Assembly (NCBI GenBank): GCA_005879255.1
Contig: VBKY01000610.1
Location: 1-5,939 of the forward strand
Length of the DNA: 5,939 nt
From: Deltaproteobacteria bacterium
GTDB taxonomy: Bacteria > Desulfobacterota_B > Binatia > UBA9968
Direction of reading: 5' to 3'
The translations under genes were made by a program, and so were the position numbers. Positions 5,437 through 5,939 of this stretch are shown here, one piece after another. Numbering within the stretch: the stretch's first letter is position 1; every line of letters begins with the position of its first letter. The notes below the pieces were generated by a model. It did no database searches. It worked only from the letters and a program-made list of their open reading frames with translations, and was not told where the DNA came from.

Positions 5437-5573
5437 ACTCCCAAAAGACGAATTCGGTCAAGTAGCGTTGCCGCGCAGGTAAACTACGGGTTCAGTATAC
5501 CGCGGCTTGCCAGCTCGATTCAGTCGATATATGAGCTAGAGATCATTTCACCCACAAATCGAGGAGCACCTTC
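5437..5573. other. Array edge and leader of the TPP enzyme gene
   Basis: This short non-coding stretch separates divergent genes. It holds the only GTT on the - strand that could start cassette c1 (GTTTACC, 5484-5478). No attC arms, attI-like pair or integrase fragment is apparent. A weak promoter-like pair for the + strand gene, TTGCCA (5507-5512) and TATGAG (5530-5535) 17 bases apart, is possible but not convincing. Confidence 0.35.
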
Positions 5574-5939
5574 ATGGAAAAGAACAAAACGGTAACAATT
5601 CCGGTTGAAACCGTCGGACAAGCTTATCTAGAAATCCTGCGCGCTCGGGGAATCAAATATTTTTTCGGCAATAGCGGCACCGACTTTGGGCCGATCATCG
5701 ATGGGTTGGCGAAGTTGGCTGCCGATAAAAAAATGCATCCGATGCCGATTACGGTGCCGCATGAATTCGTTGCGGTGAGCATGGCTCAGGGCTACGCGAT
5801 GATTACCGGCGAGCCGCAGGTTGTCATGGTTCATGTGATTGTCGGTACTGGGAATGCGTCGGCGGCGGTGATGAACGCTTCGCGGCTCAATGTGCCGATG
5901 ATTTTTTCCGCCGGTCGGACGCCGCTCACGGAAGAGGGA
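5574..5939 (+). CDS. Thiamine-diphosphate-dependent enzyme (acetolactate-synthase superfamily), 3' end missing
   Basis: The first 122 residues are visible; members of this superfamily are usually 530-600 residues, so about a fifth is here. The fragment is the N-terminal pyrimidine-binding domain: VETVGQAYLEILRARGIKYFF (11-31), FGNSGTDFGPII, then VPHEFVAVSMAQGYA (61-75), with Glu64 at the position of the catalytic glutamate that activates the cofactor, and VGTGNASAAVMNASRLNVP (90-108) ending in AGRTPLTEEG. Relatives decarboxylate 2-oxo acids or join them, as in acetolactate synthase and benzoylformate decarboxylase; the substrate cannot be told from this part. The ATG at 5574 is preceded by GAGGAG (5561-5566) seven bases away. 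It is a host gene to the right of the cassette array, on the same strand as the SUMF1-like gene on the left. Confidence 0.87.
   Translation, partial: MEKNKTVTIPVETVGQAYLEILRARGIKYFFGNSGTDFGPIIDGLAKLAADKKMHPMPITVPHEFVAVSMAQGYAMITGEPQVVMVHVIVGTGNASAAVMNASRLNVPMIFSAGRTPLTEEG

Larger units (their letters stand above)
2469..5484 (-). mobile_element. Integron gene-cassette array without integrase (CALIN-like)
   Basis: Three good attC sites and one degenerate site, all in the same orientation, alternate with five genes read in that direction on the - strand. Cassette limits follow from the G^TT crossover points: c4 2469-2988 (520 bases), c3 2989-3552 (564), c2 3553-4447 (895) and c1 from 4448 to an uncertain edge, perhaps 5483 (about 1 kb). 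These sizes are typical. The first bases of a cassette are complementary to the R'' core of its own attC: c2 TTAGAG with CTCTAAC (perfect), c4 TTATGC with GCATAAC (perfect), c3 TTAGGC with GCCTGAC (one mismatch). This is expected if each cassette moved as a circle. No integrase or clear attI is present. The right edge is the weakest point: the only GTT on the - strand upstream of the first gene is GTTTACC (5484-5478). Confidence 0.85.

Noticed and set aside
5628..5834. 68-residue frame on the - strand
   Set aside because: It lies wholly antisense to the well-supported TPP enzyme gene.

Overview
The window looks like chromosomal DNA of an uncultured Gram-negative bacterium into which an integron gene-cassette array has been inserted. 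Three things point to a soil or groundwater lineage of the Desulfobacterota/Binatota kind: an orphan NMT1-type substrate-binding protein next to an aromatic-ring dioxygenase, a thiamine-diphosphate enzyme, and intergenic repeats of the 'cacaaag' and 'gtaggggcg' types. This placement is inference; no marker gene is present.

Host left flank (1-2464, + strand). The window opens inside a bicupin gentisate 1,2-dioxygenase-like gene. It is followed 17 bases after its stop by a secreted NMT1/SsuA-type substrate-binding protein, probably in one operon. About 240 bases of non-coding DNA follow, packed with short repeats: a pair of A-rich 'cacaaag' repeats, a perfect 20-base palindrome and two further hairpins. 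Next comes a compact, secreted-looking SUMF1/FGE-fold protein.

Cassette array (about 2469 to 5484, read on the - strand). Three well-formed attC sites (3547-3608, 2983-3043, 2463-2543) and one degenerate one (about 4442-4511) alternate with genes that all read in the same direction as the attC sites. In attC order the cassettes are: c1, two overlapping genes (an unrecognised 165-residue protein and a four-helix membrane protein); c2, an amino-acid-type solute-binding lipoprotein broken by an in-frame TAG just after its signal peptide; c3, a GyrI-like ligand-binding protein; c4, an unrecognised protein apparently frameshifted right after its ATG. For c2, c3 and c4 the first bases of the cassette are complementary to the inverse core (R'') of that cassette's own attC, the expected signature of mobile cassettes. 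No integron integrase or convincing attI is present, so within this window it is a CALIN-type cluster (attC sites without an integrase).

Host right flank (about 5484 to the end, + strand). A short leader precedes the start of a thiamine-diphosphate-dependent enzyme of the acetolactate-synthase superfamily, cut by the window end. The array thus sits between two co-directional host genes. Its left edge lies four bases past the SUMF1 stop codon, as expected from insertion at a secondary GTT site rather than at attI.
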